Part shown: piece after piece, positions 11,541-22,875 of the stretch
Numbering within the stretch: position 1 is the first letter of the stretch
Layout of the letters: every line of letters starts with the position of its first letter
Program-made: the position numbers and the translations under genes
Assembly: GCA_015179125.1 (NCBI GenBank)
Contig: WHVA01000238.1
Location: 1 to 64,000, forward strand
Source: Gautieria morchelliformis
Taxonomy: Eukaryota; Basidiomycota; Agaricomycetes; Gomphales; Gomphaceae
DNA: 64,000 nt
Direction: 5' to 3'
Notes under the pieces: generated by a model
What the model was told of the DNA's origin: nothing
What the model saw: only the letters and a program-made list of their open reading frames with translations
Databases searched by the model: none

Positions 11541-11694
11541 AGGAAGCTATGCAAGCTCACGAGTCACGGGTCGCCTTGCTGCGGTAATCAGAATAAAGAT
11601 TCGATTTTCTAGCTTCAAGTTGAAGTGCTCCTACATTCTCTTCTACATCAAGATCTCTTCCTTGCGAATCACGTCCAGACGTCCAGTCTTAAGT
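11541..11694 (+). repeat. Direct repeat R3, left copy
   Basis: Matches 13395-13554 in the same orientation, from AGGAAGCTATG through TTTTCTAGCTTCAAGTTGAA to CCAGACGTCCAGTCT, with about 15 percent differences and one 7-base indel. The two copies flank 1.7 kb that holds a gypsy fragment and repeat R2. They could be degraded LTR pieces, but no TG...CA ends or target duplication were found. Confidence 0.7.
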
Positions 11695-12530
11695 GGTCGG
11701 TAGGCAAAATGATCGCCAATGATGGTCATTATCACTGGTCGGTATTCTGCTGATAACACCTCCAATGCCTGTGGATGTGGATTGTGTCATAAAAAGCACT
11801 AGTGAGCCCATCACCACTACTACACACCCAGCCAAAACGCCCCATAACCGCATATATGCCATCCCACGCCGCCTACTCGCCTCCACACGCATCAACCAGG
11901 ACCATCCGAGCCCACACACGTCCGCACGACACACCCCGATGACTCCATCACCCCGCAGACTCGACACTGATCCAGTACCCGCGGACCCATCCCAATCCGA
12001 GACGAAGCCCGAGCCCGACGCATGCTGATCCACGGAGAGACTACGTTTAGCCACTTGTCTACATTCCTTACATATTTCTTTCTTTCTTTCTTTCTGACTA
12101 CACTCCACATTTCTGATACACATGAGTACCTCCACTCCCTCTCATTTGATAGACGAGCCTCCTAGTTACCGCTGCATCTGGACCACCGTTCCCCCGAGTC
12201 CAGTCATTCGAGTACACCCACACATCACTCCTCCACTCCTTGCACCGCAGCACAGCCCGTAGCTAGATAAATACCTCAGCTTGTACATCCAAAAACCTTA
12301 GTCAATTAGAACTCACCTTTCGAATTATTTTGGTATTTTGCGACGCAAAGTCTTGCGTAGTTATCACTGGGGAGAATCCACACACTGTGTTTTCTCTATA
12401 TTTCTGCCTTTACAACCCTACTTGATTCGACTTCTAATAGAAGTCTGAATCCAACTCACTATCCATTCTACTATCAACAACTCTTAGCCTTTCACATATA
12501 TAACCATGAAATTATAGATTACCCCAGAGG
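11695..12530 (+). other. Unassigned DNA with TTTC microsatellite
   Basis: No gene recognised. A short TTTC tandem run lies at about 12075-12096. The block 11765-12030 is C-rich with an open frame of Pro/Thr-rich composition but no motif support. Confidence 0.4.
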
Positions 12531-12535
12531 TCAGT

Positions 12536-12740
12536 GTAAAGGTGGTGCTGAGACATGAATCAGTGCTGAAGGTCTGACACATTCAGGATGTAGATCTTAC
12601 CCTGGAACTGTAGCAGCCCATCTCTTTGTGACCACTCAGCACTTCACACCAAGCCAGAATGCCCTTTCCAAAGGTCCCCTGCTGCCTTGACCACCAACTC
12701 CTCTGTTTTTTCATCTCGGAAACCCTGGGAGGTTATTCAT
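12536..12740 (-). pseudogene. Gypsy pol fragment (pre-integrase and HHCC start)
   Basis: The minus strand reads EELVVKAAGDLWKGHSG, then DGLLQFQGKIYI, then a broken SQHH segment, with stops between. It lines up with Gypsy-2 at about 59740-59910 on the plus strand (ESVVKAVEELRKGHSQ, DGLLHFRGKVYV, SQHHDT). It is therefore a short decayed relative of that family, lying inside the R3 pair. Confidence 0.72.
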
Positions 12741-12749
12741 AAAGTCTAT

Positions 12750-13245
12750 GTACTACAAGATATGAACCTACCTAATATACATTGCATAACTACTATTTCT
12801 AATATATGAGAATATCATTATATTGGGTTGATAGAAAACACCAATATGTATAAAACTTCTCTATGAGTTTGTTCATCTCAGTTGAAAAGATATATCAGAA
12901 TATTACAGTGAGAGACAGAAGATTGATAGACACTTAGAATACATAAAAGGAGCATATAGTATATAGAATATATGTATATATAATATGATATCTATGACAG
13001 GGTATAGTACTAACTGTATAGTAACACTGATATGGTTTATATTAAAAGTTGGTAGAAATACGAATATATGGATTTCTCATCAGTGGAGGCACCACTCAGG
13101 AAGTACAAAATAAGGATTATTTATTTCCCTGCAACAAAATTTCCATATACTCTCACCCCCTTCTTTTCTATAATCTGAGAAAAAAATTGGGTGAAGCTAC
13201 ATGGAATAAAAAGTTGTGAGCATCTGCCCTGATGGATGTCCCAGA
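12750..13245 (+). repeat. Dispersed AT-rich repeat R2, left copy
   Basis: The right half (about 13030-13245) aligns with 47450-47690. Shared blocks include TCTATAATCTG, GGGTGAAGCTACA and AATAAAAAGTTGTGAGCATC. The left half is AT-rich like 47280-47450. Non-coding, possibly an LTR or the end of an unknown element. Confidence 0.6.
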
Positions 13246-13394
13246 AGATGTTGGCTGCCTCCCCCACAGCTGTGATGCTTCAACCGCATGGATTGCAAAT
13301 AGCTCAGGGTGAGAAAGGTCAGATCAGCATTGTCATCCAAGGTACTCAATTTTCACAGATTGGAGTCTCATTTGGTGTCTGTCAGAGAGCGGGG

Positions 13395-13554
13395 AGGAAG
13401 CTATGCTAGCTCACAAGTCACAGGACACCTTGCTGCAGCAATCAGAATGAAGACTCAATTTTCTAGCTTCAAGTTGAAGTACTCTTATATTCTCTTTCAC
13501 ATCAAGATCTCTCTAGCTTCCTTGCGAAGCACATCCAGACGTCCAGTCTAAAGT
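13395..13554 (+). repeat. Direct repeat R3, right copy
   Basis: Partner of 11541-11694, same orientation. It carries a 7-base insertion (CTAGCTT-like duplication) near 13512. Confidence 0.7.
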
Positions 13555-14098
13555 AGGGCGAGGGGTTGGACCCACACATCTACAAGTGCCGCTTTTCAAT
13601 AGTTCACAGCAAACCAGTTTGATGCAGTCCAAGCACTGGGACCCTGGTGAGGTTGGCCGGATGGTCGCGCTTTGATTTCACGATTTGCATTTTGACTCCA
13701 GGTCTCCGGCCATATATAACTGGTATTCTATACGTTTGTTAGACAATCTAGATTTCATACATGGTAGTTGACTGGTATACTGTACAAATACTCTTACATG
13801 CAAATCACACAGCGGGAAAAATCAATAATAAGGACGGATTATGCCGCTTTCTAGCTAAGCTGACACCTTCAATCAGTATCACAATGCTTACTCTATGGCC
13901 TGAATTCTTGGTGCAGCCTGGACTTATTGGATACGATGAAGGTGGTAAGCCACTATTCAGCCATCTGGGCAATATGATTCACGATAGTCAATTGGTTCGG
14001 TAGGACCAGTTACATACCCCGCCAACCAAGGTAGGTCAAGCGGGCCCTCGCCCCCACTTCATCAAAGGAATTTATTTATATCATGTATTTTTTCCAGG
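13555..14098 (+). other. Unassigned DNA before the transporter exons
   Basis: An 80-codon open frame at 13761-14003 shows no similarity I recognise to the transporter that follows. The upstream transporter exons expected here are absent. Confidence 0.35.
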
Positions 14099-14849
14099 AA
14101 TATCCAGCTTTGGGCTTCAGACTGCAACAAATGCTATATCATTAGTTTCTGATCTCGTCGCATCAGGTCTCTATGGGAACATCGGTATAAAGGTCGGTTT
14201 TCGACTCAGAAGCTATTCACTTTGACTAACTGCGTCATGGGGTTTAGGTCATCTACGTCAACATTGTAGAAGATCTTTTCAATGGACCCGCTCTCATCAG
14301 CCGGAAATGTCGATTTATTTGGATAGGCCTGGTGATTGGATACTGGGCATTCGCGTTTATCGTCGCTTCAGCCATCCCTCAATTCTCTAATATTTCAGGT
14401 CAGTTCATATAAATCATGCTTTGTCCGGTTGCTGACGACCCTGTGTCTGATGCAGCCATTGTTGGTAAGTGCATCTAACTACCCACGATCATGCACAGGT
14501 CTGAGGTCATGGAATATGGAAAGCTGCCATCTGCATTCTGCAGTTCACTTATACTTTCCCTCCGATTTTGTATGTCAGTTTCATGATGCAGAAGGACACT
14601 ATCGAGGGACAGATCGAGTACACACCTGGTACTGCAGTTGAGACATTGCGTCGCGATACCTGGCACTCTTGGTCATGCTGGCAGCGAGGCTTTGCTAAGC
14701 GTTGGTGGCTCAACACTTTCAACATTCTTTTGTTCCTCGCGGTGCTTGCCACAGCCGGCCTTGGGGCGTTTTCGAGCATTGAAGGTATTATCACTACCTT
14801 CGCCATGAATGGATCTGCAACCTCATTTGGATGTGGGGCACCGGTGTGA
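14099..14849 (+). pseudogene. Amino-acid transporter of the AAAP type (Aa_trans, PF01490-like), 3' exons only
   Basis: Four exons can be joined in frame: 14099-14192, 14248-14398, a 9-base micro-exon 14456-14464, and 14524-14849 ending in TGA. Introns run GT to AG (55, 57 and 59 bases). The product reads LYGNIGIKVIYVNIVEDLFN, then a membrane helix IWIGLVIGYWAFAFIVASAI, PQFSNISAIVAAICILQFTY, FPPILYVSFMMQKD, and ends TSFGCGAPV. That run of helices and ending is typical of the C-terminal half of fungal AAAP permeases, which import neutral amino acids. The first half of the roughly 450-residue protein is missing upstream, so this is a 5'-truncated copy. No lesion is visible in the part that remains. 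Confidence 0.78.
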
Positions 14850-15776
14850 GAAGCTGGGGTTCCCAACAATTAACGAAGTGATGCGTCCCATACGATGAAA
14901 AAACATTAGTGACCTTGAGCGTAGCACCAGTGGCCTCTAGGGCGCAGAGGATGCAGCGATAGAGGAGTTGGGAGCGGGGGCTACTTCAAAGCAGTCCGGA
15001 GTATTGGGCAAGGTAAATGGGCCATTTTCTCTCTTTAGCGGCACATAGTGGAATATGCTACTAGTTGTGGGGGTTCGTGAAGATTATTGACAGATTTGGT
15101 GTTGAAGTGCGCAGGATAGAGCGCGTGCAGCCTCATGAAAGGACTCCCGTTACCTCTCGGGATTGGATGGACAACTTGTGGAGGTGGCTCGCAGCAAACT
15201 GCACAGTACGTACTTATATAACTCTGTGATTGTATTGAGAAGCACATGATACTCCACGTCAGATATCCACCCTGGCCCTCAGAATGCTGGGGCCATTGAC
15301 CTTCGCCTTGACCGGCAAGATCTCAATTCTCACAATTGCGTTCTTCAACCTTCTTTCCACGGTACTATATTCCTGTCCTTCGCGCAAACTTAATTTGACA
15401 AGTCCTTTGTGTCTATTCTTCCCCATACATATCCTGCAACGCTGGCACCATGGCCATGAATAGATCCCATGCGGATAATGCTATGACAGGGGGAGAACCT
15501 AACTGTTGGTAAAGTAGTTGAGCTGCCTGGTCAAAGTCATCATCTACCCAGAGAAAAGCCTCAGAGCGTATGTTGCACCCTCATTGGTCTGTCTTCCCTG
15601 TTCTGTCCCTATCTCTCTTCCTCGTCCCTTTCTTCTTTGTCCCCATCGTCTCGCAGGTCCGTGCCGTGACGTTGTTCATCTGGGTAGCATTCTCACGAGT
15701 TGGTGTGCGGGTTGCGGCGACTAGGGTAGCGAGGGCATGCGTGGCGGCATGCAGGCGGCTGTGCATGTGTATGGAT
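14850..15776 (+). other. Mostly unassigned; one membrane-helix-like exon candidate
   Basis: A frame at about 15262-15362 encodes a hydrophobic segment (GPLTFALTGKISILTIAFFN) between plausible splice sites, so it may be an exon of an unidentified membrane protein. The rest shows nothing recognisable. Confidence 0.3.
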
Positions 15777-16022
15777 GGCACCCGCCATCAACCCTGCATC
15801 CCCCTGACCTCCCTGACCCTTGATCGACCCTTGATGCCACCTATTACGTGAGTCGCTTGATTTCCGACACTGTTCGGAGAGCGGAAGTTGGAAATTGGAG
15901 TGGAACTGGCAAGGCGAACAGAACTGGTGGAAGTTCTCCCAGAAGCGGAATCATTTCCGAAAGCGGAGGCGGAGATGAAATTGGAACCGGAACTGGGAAT
16001 GGAAAACAGGGTGTCCCCTGAC
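15777..16022 (-). mobile_element. Partial gypsy LTR (Gypsy-2 family)
   Basis: On the minus strand it begins TGTCAGGGGACACCCTG and matches the start of the LTR at 50302 through the GATGGCGGGTGCC block, including the GGAA/TTCC-rich middle. It stops after about 246 bases, so the 3' part of the LTR is missing. It interrupts LINE ORF1. Confidence 0.82.
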
Positions 16023-16966
16023 AGCTTCGAGTCTCGCTCTATTTTCCTCATCTCCACCATCACGTCGGGTGAGTGACTCAGCGGTATGTATTTGACTATC
16101 ACCAACAGCGCTTGATCCTTTATGGTGGCCGATCTGCTGAACTTGCTCAAAAAGGTTCTTCTGTTATTCTGGACCCACTTTGCCGCATTCTCCGTTTCTA
16201 GGTTGAATACTATCCCACTGTTCGCTAATTTCTTGGCCCCGATGAAGGCTATGTCTGTTCATTCGTGGTCCTCCTTGAGATTGCTGACTGCTTCGTTCGC
16301 CTTTGCTACTAGTTCCTGTTCTGTCAACTTGGATAGGGTGTCCTGCTCCCCTTGTGGGTCTGCATCTATCAGTATCTGTCTAGCTTTTGCTTTTGCTTTT
16401 GCTTTTGCTAGGTTATTTATATGCGACAATGGTACGTTACCTCTGAGTGTGGCTGCATAGGTATTCCCTTTGGTCCCGTTCTCTCCCTCCTGTGTTCCTT
16501 GCTGTCTCATGTTATTCAGGTGCTCGATGACATTGCTGGCCCCTTCTGTCACCGCCTTTGCATTCTCTGCGGGGTCTCTCGCGTCGTCAGCTGCCCTTTC
16601 TACCTTGATGAGGGTATGCTCCAAGTTTCTCTCAACGTGTCTCATCACTGCTGCCCCCACTGTTTTCGCCGCTTCCTCCATCATCAGGACCACTACCACT
16701 CTAACTCCCTCTTGCAAGGCCTTGCCGCTGACATTGTGCGCTAGGGACAGCAGGGCGTAGCTGAGCTGTTCCGCTGACAACGGGTCTTCTTTTGCATAGT
16801 ATCCGTGTTTGTCAAGGTACTGCTGAGCTTGTTCCCTCATCCGTACTGACGTATTTGGCTCTAGTAGCAGCTCTGCTCTGGTCTTGTTGTTCGCCTGCTG
16901 TGTGGTGCTCACTCTTGTGCAGCCTTGTGATGTGGCAGGCGCTTGGGGCTCGACGCTCGGAGGCAT
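16023..16966 (-). pseudogene. LINE ORF1 (Tad1-type gag-like), cut by a gypsy LTR
   Basis: The minus-strand frame 16966-16259 encodes about 235 residues: a low-complexity start, a helical middle, the repeat AKAKAKAKARQ and LSKLTEQELVAKANEA. After a stop it continues as GIVFNLETENAAKWVQ and ALLVIVKYIPLSHSPD down to 16023. This order matches ORF1 of fungal Tad1-like LINEs, which encode an RNA-binding gag-like protein. The reverse transcriptase ORF is absent nearby. The frame ends where the LTR at 16022 begins and does not resume beyond it. Confidence 0.62.
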
Positions 16967-17610
16967 CGTTTTGGTCGCTTCTTCTTTTGAGGAAGCTGGA
17001 TGCTATCGCTGACTGTGGTCAGCCATGAGCTGGGAGGTGTTTGGATGATCGTGTGGCTAGGAAAAGGGTTTTTTGGATTGTTGGATGTGGTGGTAGGCGT
17101 GAGAAAGTCCGCCTATCTAATCTTTGTTCTAGCTCCATGTATCTTTATTGAACCATACATATTTCCTACTGATACGTCAGCATTTCAAGAGCTGGCATTA
17201 AGGGTCTTCCCTCTGTCATCAATGCTTGTCTGCTTACTTCCGCCTGGTCGGCAGCGTCCAGTGATATTTTCACTAGCTCCTGTGCACTTTGTATGCTGCT
17301 GTCTTTAATTTTTCCTAGGATGGACAGTTGATCGCCCAAAAGATGGTTTGGCCTTATCTGAAAATGCCCCAAGCTGCTTTACCTATACCTTGAAGAGTGG
17401 GCTTCCTGTAGCATCTGTGACATTCAGTGCTTCTTTCAGCTTCCTTGGTAAGTCTGCATCATTTAGGTCACTGAATATAATTGACCCTCCCCCACCATAT
17501 ATGGGTATCAAGACGGACTCTGGAAAAGTGTTTCGTTGGTTTGCAAACCTGGTACACCAATCCTCATAAACCAATTGTCAACCTTGATCCACTCAATCTG
17601 TTTGATGCAG
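16967..17610 (-). other. Unassigned region with minus-strand open frames
   Basis: Minus-strand frames at 17574-17383 (IPIYGGGGSIIFSDLND) and 17372-17166 (QSAQELVKISLDAADQAE) look coding in composition and could be two exons of one unknown gene separated by a short intron. No domain was recognised. 16967-17110 may be LINE 5' leader. Confidence 0.3.
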
Positions 17611-18124
17611 ACTACCGTGGCGGGCTTGATGACGTGGTTCAGCATTAGTTTGACCTACCTTTGTTTCTACACTGGTCTCAAGGCCCAAGGCATTCCCCGG
17701 GAAAACCTTCTTTTTGCATCGCGGTTACAGCTGTACGCTGTGTGGTATTCCATGATCGCTACTTTCATGATCTGCTTCTTCAGTGGTAATGCAGTATTTT
17801 TCAAAGGCAGTAGGTGACTGTTCGTGGGAGACATATATGACTGCACTCATCATGCACCCATAGCATGGGAAACGGACATTTTCATAACCAATTACCTCAC
17901 CCTTATGCTGTTTCCTGTCCTGTACCTCGGTGCCCAGCTGTGGTACAAGCAAGGCCCTATATCGCCCCAGGACATGGACTTCGTCGCAGGACTGGATGCG
18001 ATTGAAGCCAATACGTAAGTACAGTCGTGACGATTATGTTTGGGAAGCCATAGTCTGGTGACGTTGCATCAGTTACGACGAGCCCCCGCCCAATAATGCC
18101 TGGGAAAAGTTCTGGGTGTGGTTG
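17611..18124 (+). pseudogene. Amino-acid permease of the APC type, C-terminal exons only
   Basis: Three exons join in frame: 17611-17809, 17864-18014 and 18073-18124, with introns of 54 and 58 bases (GTAGGT to ATAG, GTAAGT to TCAG). The product has a helix (TWFSISLTYLCFYTGLK), AQGIPRENLLFASRLQLYA, a second helix around MIATFMICFFSG, then WETDIFITNYLTLMLFPVLY. It ends with MDFVAGLDAIEANTYDEPPP and KFWVWL. This is the normal C-terminus of fungal amino-acid permeases related to GAP1. Upstream exons for the other ten or so helices are missing. The final short exon after the donor at 18125 is not found. Confidence 0.8.
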
Positions 18125-18192
18125 GTGAGCCTCCTTCAAATAACAAGTTGCAAGTCAAGTGAACTGATGCGTTCATGGTGGGAAGATATGAT

Positions 18193-18245
18193 ACTTTTTT
18201 TTTTCTCTTTTTTTTATTTTATTTTTATTTTTATTTTTATTTTTA
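18193..18245. repeat. T-rich run and TTTTA microsatellite
   Basis: A poly-T stretch followed by repeated TTTTA units. On the minus strand it is an A-rich tract just outside the truncated Helitron unit A. Confidence 0.75.
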
Positions 18246-18300
18246 AATCCATTGTTATCCATTGAGCCATAGCTCATGTAGGATAATACAAGCCATGTAA

Positions 18301-21300
18301 CTAGCGAGTGTCCATGGCCATGAAACAAAACATACGCCCTAAGGCAAGGAGGTCCCAATCTGGACTCTTCGGATTCTTCAATGGAATTTGCGCAGTGCAA
18401 GACCTGAGCATCACCTGGAAACTCCCTAAACACCATGGAATTGATCTCATTGACCTCAGTGTTTCTGCACAGAGGATGGCACGCTCCAGAAAGTAATTGT
18501 CCTGGGCAGGGACTTGATTGCCAATGCCAGGGTATATTTCCTGGATCAGATCTTCAATTCCAGGGCCACAAACCATGTGAGGAGGGAGTGAGAACGTATG
18601 ATCCAGTGGGAGATCCTTTCCCTGGCCCACATTCTGCAGCCATTCTGCAAACCTGGCTCTGTCAGGGTCATTTCTCACCCGCATGTTCTCTGTCAGATGG
18701 AGGACCCTGATCTTTGGCCACAGATATGACTTCTGAAGGGTAGCTCCCACGATATCCTCCTTGGAGCCTTTAGGGACAATTGGGAGAGTCTGCTGAAAGT
18801 CACCTCCAAAGGCGACTGTGATTCCACCAAAGGGTCTGTCAGGCTGGTCAAAGAAATCCCTCAGTGTCCTGTCAATGGCCTCTATGGCATGGCGATGCTG
18901 CATTGCAGCCTCATCCCAGATGAGGAGACTGGCCTGTCTCAGCATGTCAGCCTTGTCAGAGTTCTTTGTGATGAAGGAGAGAGAGCGCTCATGGACAGGA
19001 ATGGGAATTCCAAGCATGCTATGAGAGGTTGTACCCTTAGTGAGGATAAGGGCAGCCATTGCAGATGAGGCTACTGCAATCACAATGAGGCTCTCCGCTC
19101 TACAGGAGTGGATTAGAGTGTTCCATGTGAATGATTTCCCAGCACCACCTGAGCCAGTGACAAAAAACATTTGTCCATCAGGTTTCCCATGAGCATCTCT
19201 GGTCAGTGCCGACCGTAATATCTGATCATGCGCAGACCTTTGCCCCTCATTCAGCCTGGGAACCTCCTCATCAGCTATGTCCCTCTCTGCAACAGGGTCA
19301 TAGTCCCTCTGCTCAGCTATGAACCTGTTTCCAATGAGGGCCTCCCACTCGCCTCCCACCCGAGGCATATCATCAAAGCTGTTCAAGGACATTCCACCCT
19401 GCTGGAGGATTTTTTCCAAGAGAAAGAGGCCAAAATCATAAACCTGATCGTCCTGTGGATTCTGCATACCATGTCTGATTTGGAGCTGATGTCTGAGATC
19501 ATCACATATGTTCTCCCTGAAGCCATCCCATAATCTGCCGGGGCCTGATGGATTGCAATGGCCAAGGATGGTGGCAAAGAGATGTCTGAGCTGAGCGCCT
19601 GTTTTCATGCCACTGGCTTCCTGGAGACACAACCTCAACTCCTGATCATCATCCAGAAGTCCCCTTGCACGACAGGCCTCCTTGTAAGTAGCATATTGTA
19701 TGCCATCCACCGACCTAAGCTCCTCAAAGGATCTAGCCCCCTTGACCACTGTGAGGAGAGTGCGCACAAAAAATCTCTCTCCTGATTTAGGGTTTGCAAA
19801 GTGAAGGCGACCGATGCTAAAATTCTTTGGCGTGGTGTCCATACCTTTTCCTGTGCTTCCAGGTAAAATGCTCAGGAAACTCCACATAGAGCAGATCACG
19901 TGCTTCAGGGTAGATATCATTGGCCTCAAAGTAAGCCATGAGCGGTGTCTTTTTCGCCTCAGCCCTTTCCAGGATGTTGTCCACATCCTGGTTGGGATCA
20001 AAGATGATTGTGTGTGGTCCTTTTCATGGACTGGCAGTGCCATGACTGCAGGACCTGGGTGTGGATTTCCCGCTCCAGCAACCTCCAACAGGCCTCATGA
20101 GCACTGACATAGTGAGCGTCCAGGTACTGCTTAATTTCATCCTGGGTGCGACCAAGCTCCATGGTGGTCTGATCATGGCCCTTGTAGAGATACTTGTGGA
20201 TATACTTGATACACCTCACATTGATGGTGAGTTCAGGGTTGATGTGACACCAGAATTTGAGCAAGAGCAGAGCAGAGTATGGCACAACCCATCTGTTGTC
20301 TAGCATGTCACCTCTGACATTGTGCAGCCTTCCATCATTGCGACGACGATATTTTGGATATCCATCCTCATTCAGACTGGTTTCCTCACAGAATGGCTTT
20401 GGGAAGTTTTTCTTGCACTTGCCATTTTCCATGCAGGGTGCGTTTCGATTCATTTCTCCACAGGGACCATGTGTCATCAGCTCACAGACCAACTGGTAGA
20501 GGACAGGATGAGTCTCTGGATCAGGGAACTCTGCCGAAATCATTGAATCCACCCATGTGGATGTCTGATCTTGGAATCTCTTTCAAACCAGATAAGAATA
20601 TGCATGTGTGGGAGTCCCCTTTTCTGGAATTCAATGGTGTGGACGCGAGCGACGGTTTCCCCAAAAATCCTTTCCTTGACGATCAAGTCAATGAGGTATT
20701 TCTTTTTGAGCTGGAACACCTGCAACACCAGGTCAGGTCTGTCCTGAGGAGTTTGTCCGGGAAACAATGCATCCAATACCTCCTGCCAGTTGGGATTGGC
20801 AGTCATGGTAATAAAGAGATCTTCCACACCATACTTCCTTGAAATGGCCAGAGAGTTCTGCAGGTTTTCCTGCATGTCCCGTGTCCCCCCTGAACTGTGG
20901 CAGGCAGAATGGATCTTATGCCCAAGTTGTTTGGATCTCTGTCATTGTCATTGCGATGAAAGGCATCCATCATCTGGTTATACATCTCAGCACGGAGAGT
21001 GTGTTGATTTCTCCTGATCCACCACAGCCTGCTTTGCTCTGCAGCGGCCCAAGAGTCTACAATGTACTGCTGGAATAATTTGCCAGCGCGCAGGAGTGTT
21101 GTAGGTTCTTCTGATCTCTGGAAGAGACGATAGGAATGGAACTGAATTTGGGTGACACGCCCACTTTGCTCACGCCCGTCTGGTAATTGGCGATAGCGAA
21201 TACCAGGTTGCCACCCCAACTCTCCCCTGGGAAAGAGCAAGACATAGTGAAGAGAGGCATAGTTTGGATTCATATCGGATACCCTTCGAAAGCGTCCACC

Positions 21301-22794
21301 TTTGAGCTGGACAATAACATCCCTAGGTTCAGGGTTGATGCCATCTCCAGGAAGAACCACTGCAATCTCATCCGCAGTAGGGATATTATACCTCCTAGCA
21401 TCCCTGTGTTCCCTGTATGTGAGCCTAGCCCGGATCTCACCATTCTGTCCCTGAGCTCTGAGCCTCTCAGCCGCTTGTCTATATATGGGAACATGAGGAT
21501 TGCATAAGAGGAGCATTTCCTGCAAGTCTCCCATGATGGTTGGAGACAGACCTGGGTTACGGGTGTTCCTCTGTGCCAAAGCCAATGCTGGATCATATAT
21601 ATACAGTTGGGCATACTGTATCCGCCTCCCAGGGTTAGGGATGAGAGAGCCATGAATATGATACAGTTCGCCCTGCAGCTTGAGGACATATGGACCACGA
21701 CCCTCCTGAAGCAAATCTAGATCAAAGTCGGCTCCCAAGGAAGTGAATGCAAACGCCGCATTATACTGCCTGATGTTCTGGCGAAACTGTTTGGCCTCAG
21801 GGTCCTGGACCTCTGAGAGCCGTCTCAATGGCTGAGGGAGCACTGGCAGCTCTGGAAGCTGCACCTTTCCTTCCATACAGCAATCACCAAATCTGGGCCG
21901 CCGATTTGAGGATCTCTGCAGGCGTTCTGCCATCCAGTGTAATGCTCCACAGTCAGGGCAGGGAATAACCATGGGACCCAGATAATGACGCTGCACATCT
22001 GCCTCAATTATTCTAGAGCGACCAAGTGGAACAGGAGGAGGAGGTCGCTGAGGATGCTGCCGGGGTACAGGGAGTGGCTGAGGAGGCTGAGGAGGTGCAA
22101 GGAGTGGCTGAAGAGGCTGTGGAGGTGCAGGGAGTGGCTGAGGAGGCTGAGGAGGAGCAGGGAGTGGCTGAGGAGGCTGAGGAGGTGCAGGCAGTCGCTG
22201 AAGAGGCCGCAGAAGTGCAGGGAGTAGCTGAGGCATTGGTCTTACTGCATTAGCCTGAGCCCGCAATGCTGCCACTCCTGCAGAACCTACTACAGGAGGA
22301 GGAGGAGCTGGTTGTACAGATGCACACCTGTGCCTTCCCAAAGGCTGCAATGCAGCTGCCTGAGCATGCAAGTTTGCAATGGCTGCTGAACCTACTACAG
22401 GAGCTGGCTGTACAGGGTCTGGCCTATGTCCTCTCAGGGGCTGCCATGGTGTGATAACTGCTAACTGAGCACGAAGGGCTGCCACCTGCTCTGTAGGACT
22501 GGGATCAGGAGCACGTGATGGTCCCGCAAGCCTTGGAGCAAGTGATGGCCCAGCAAGCCTTGGAGGATGTGATGGCCCAGCAACAGGTTGTTGAAAAGGA
22601 TCAGCCGCATTGCTTCTAGGAGGAGGGTGAGGGATGGCAAAAGGTGGGGGTGGTGGAGGGAGTGACTGGTCCCGATCTCTGATACGCGCTCTCCGATCAG
22701 TGTGTGGTGTCATTAACCGCTGCTCCCTCGCCTGTGCACGCTCCCGCTGACGGTTACTCTCTGGAGTAGATGGATCCCTGAGAAATGCAGGCAT
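18301..22794 (-). pseudogene. RepHel (Rep/helicase) of Helitron A, frameshifted
   Basis: RepHel proteins nick and unwind DNA for rolling-circle transposition. The start MPAFLRDPSTPE lies at 22794. A proline-rich region (PAPPQP repeats, about 22040-22240) is followed by a Cys motif CPDCGALHW. A frameshift near 20870 leads to the HUH motif RGLPHMHILIWF, and another to KYIHKYLYKGHD, which carries the nicking tyrosines. Two more frame changes near 20000-19860 lead to a Pif1-like helicase with GSGGAGKSF (Walker A), LLIWDEAAM (Walker B) and GGDFQQTLPIVPKG. The last helicase motifs are missing because the gene is cut after VLHCANSI. Clearly inactive. Confidence 0.88.
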
Positions 22795-22875
22795 AAGAGT
22801 AGTGAGACAATAAAGCTGCCAATATCAGACTTACATTGCACACAGACCAAGGCAGACTCAGAAGAATTTATTTAT

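Noticed and set aside
18301..18304. CTAG as the 3' terminus of Helitron A
   Set aside because: The family hairpin is absent and homology to unit C ends before it; probably chance.
22026..22253. Glu/Ala/Val-rich repetitive frame on the plus strand (and again near 29986-30240)
   Set aside because: It is the antisense of the proline-rich repeats of RepHel.
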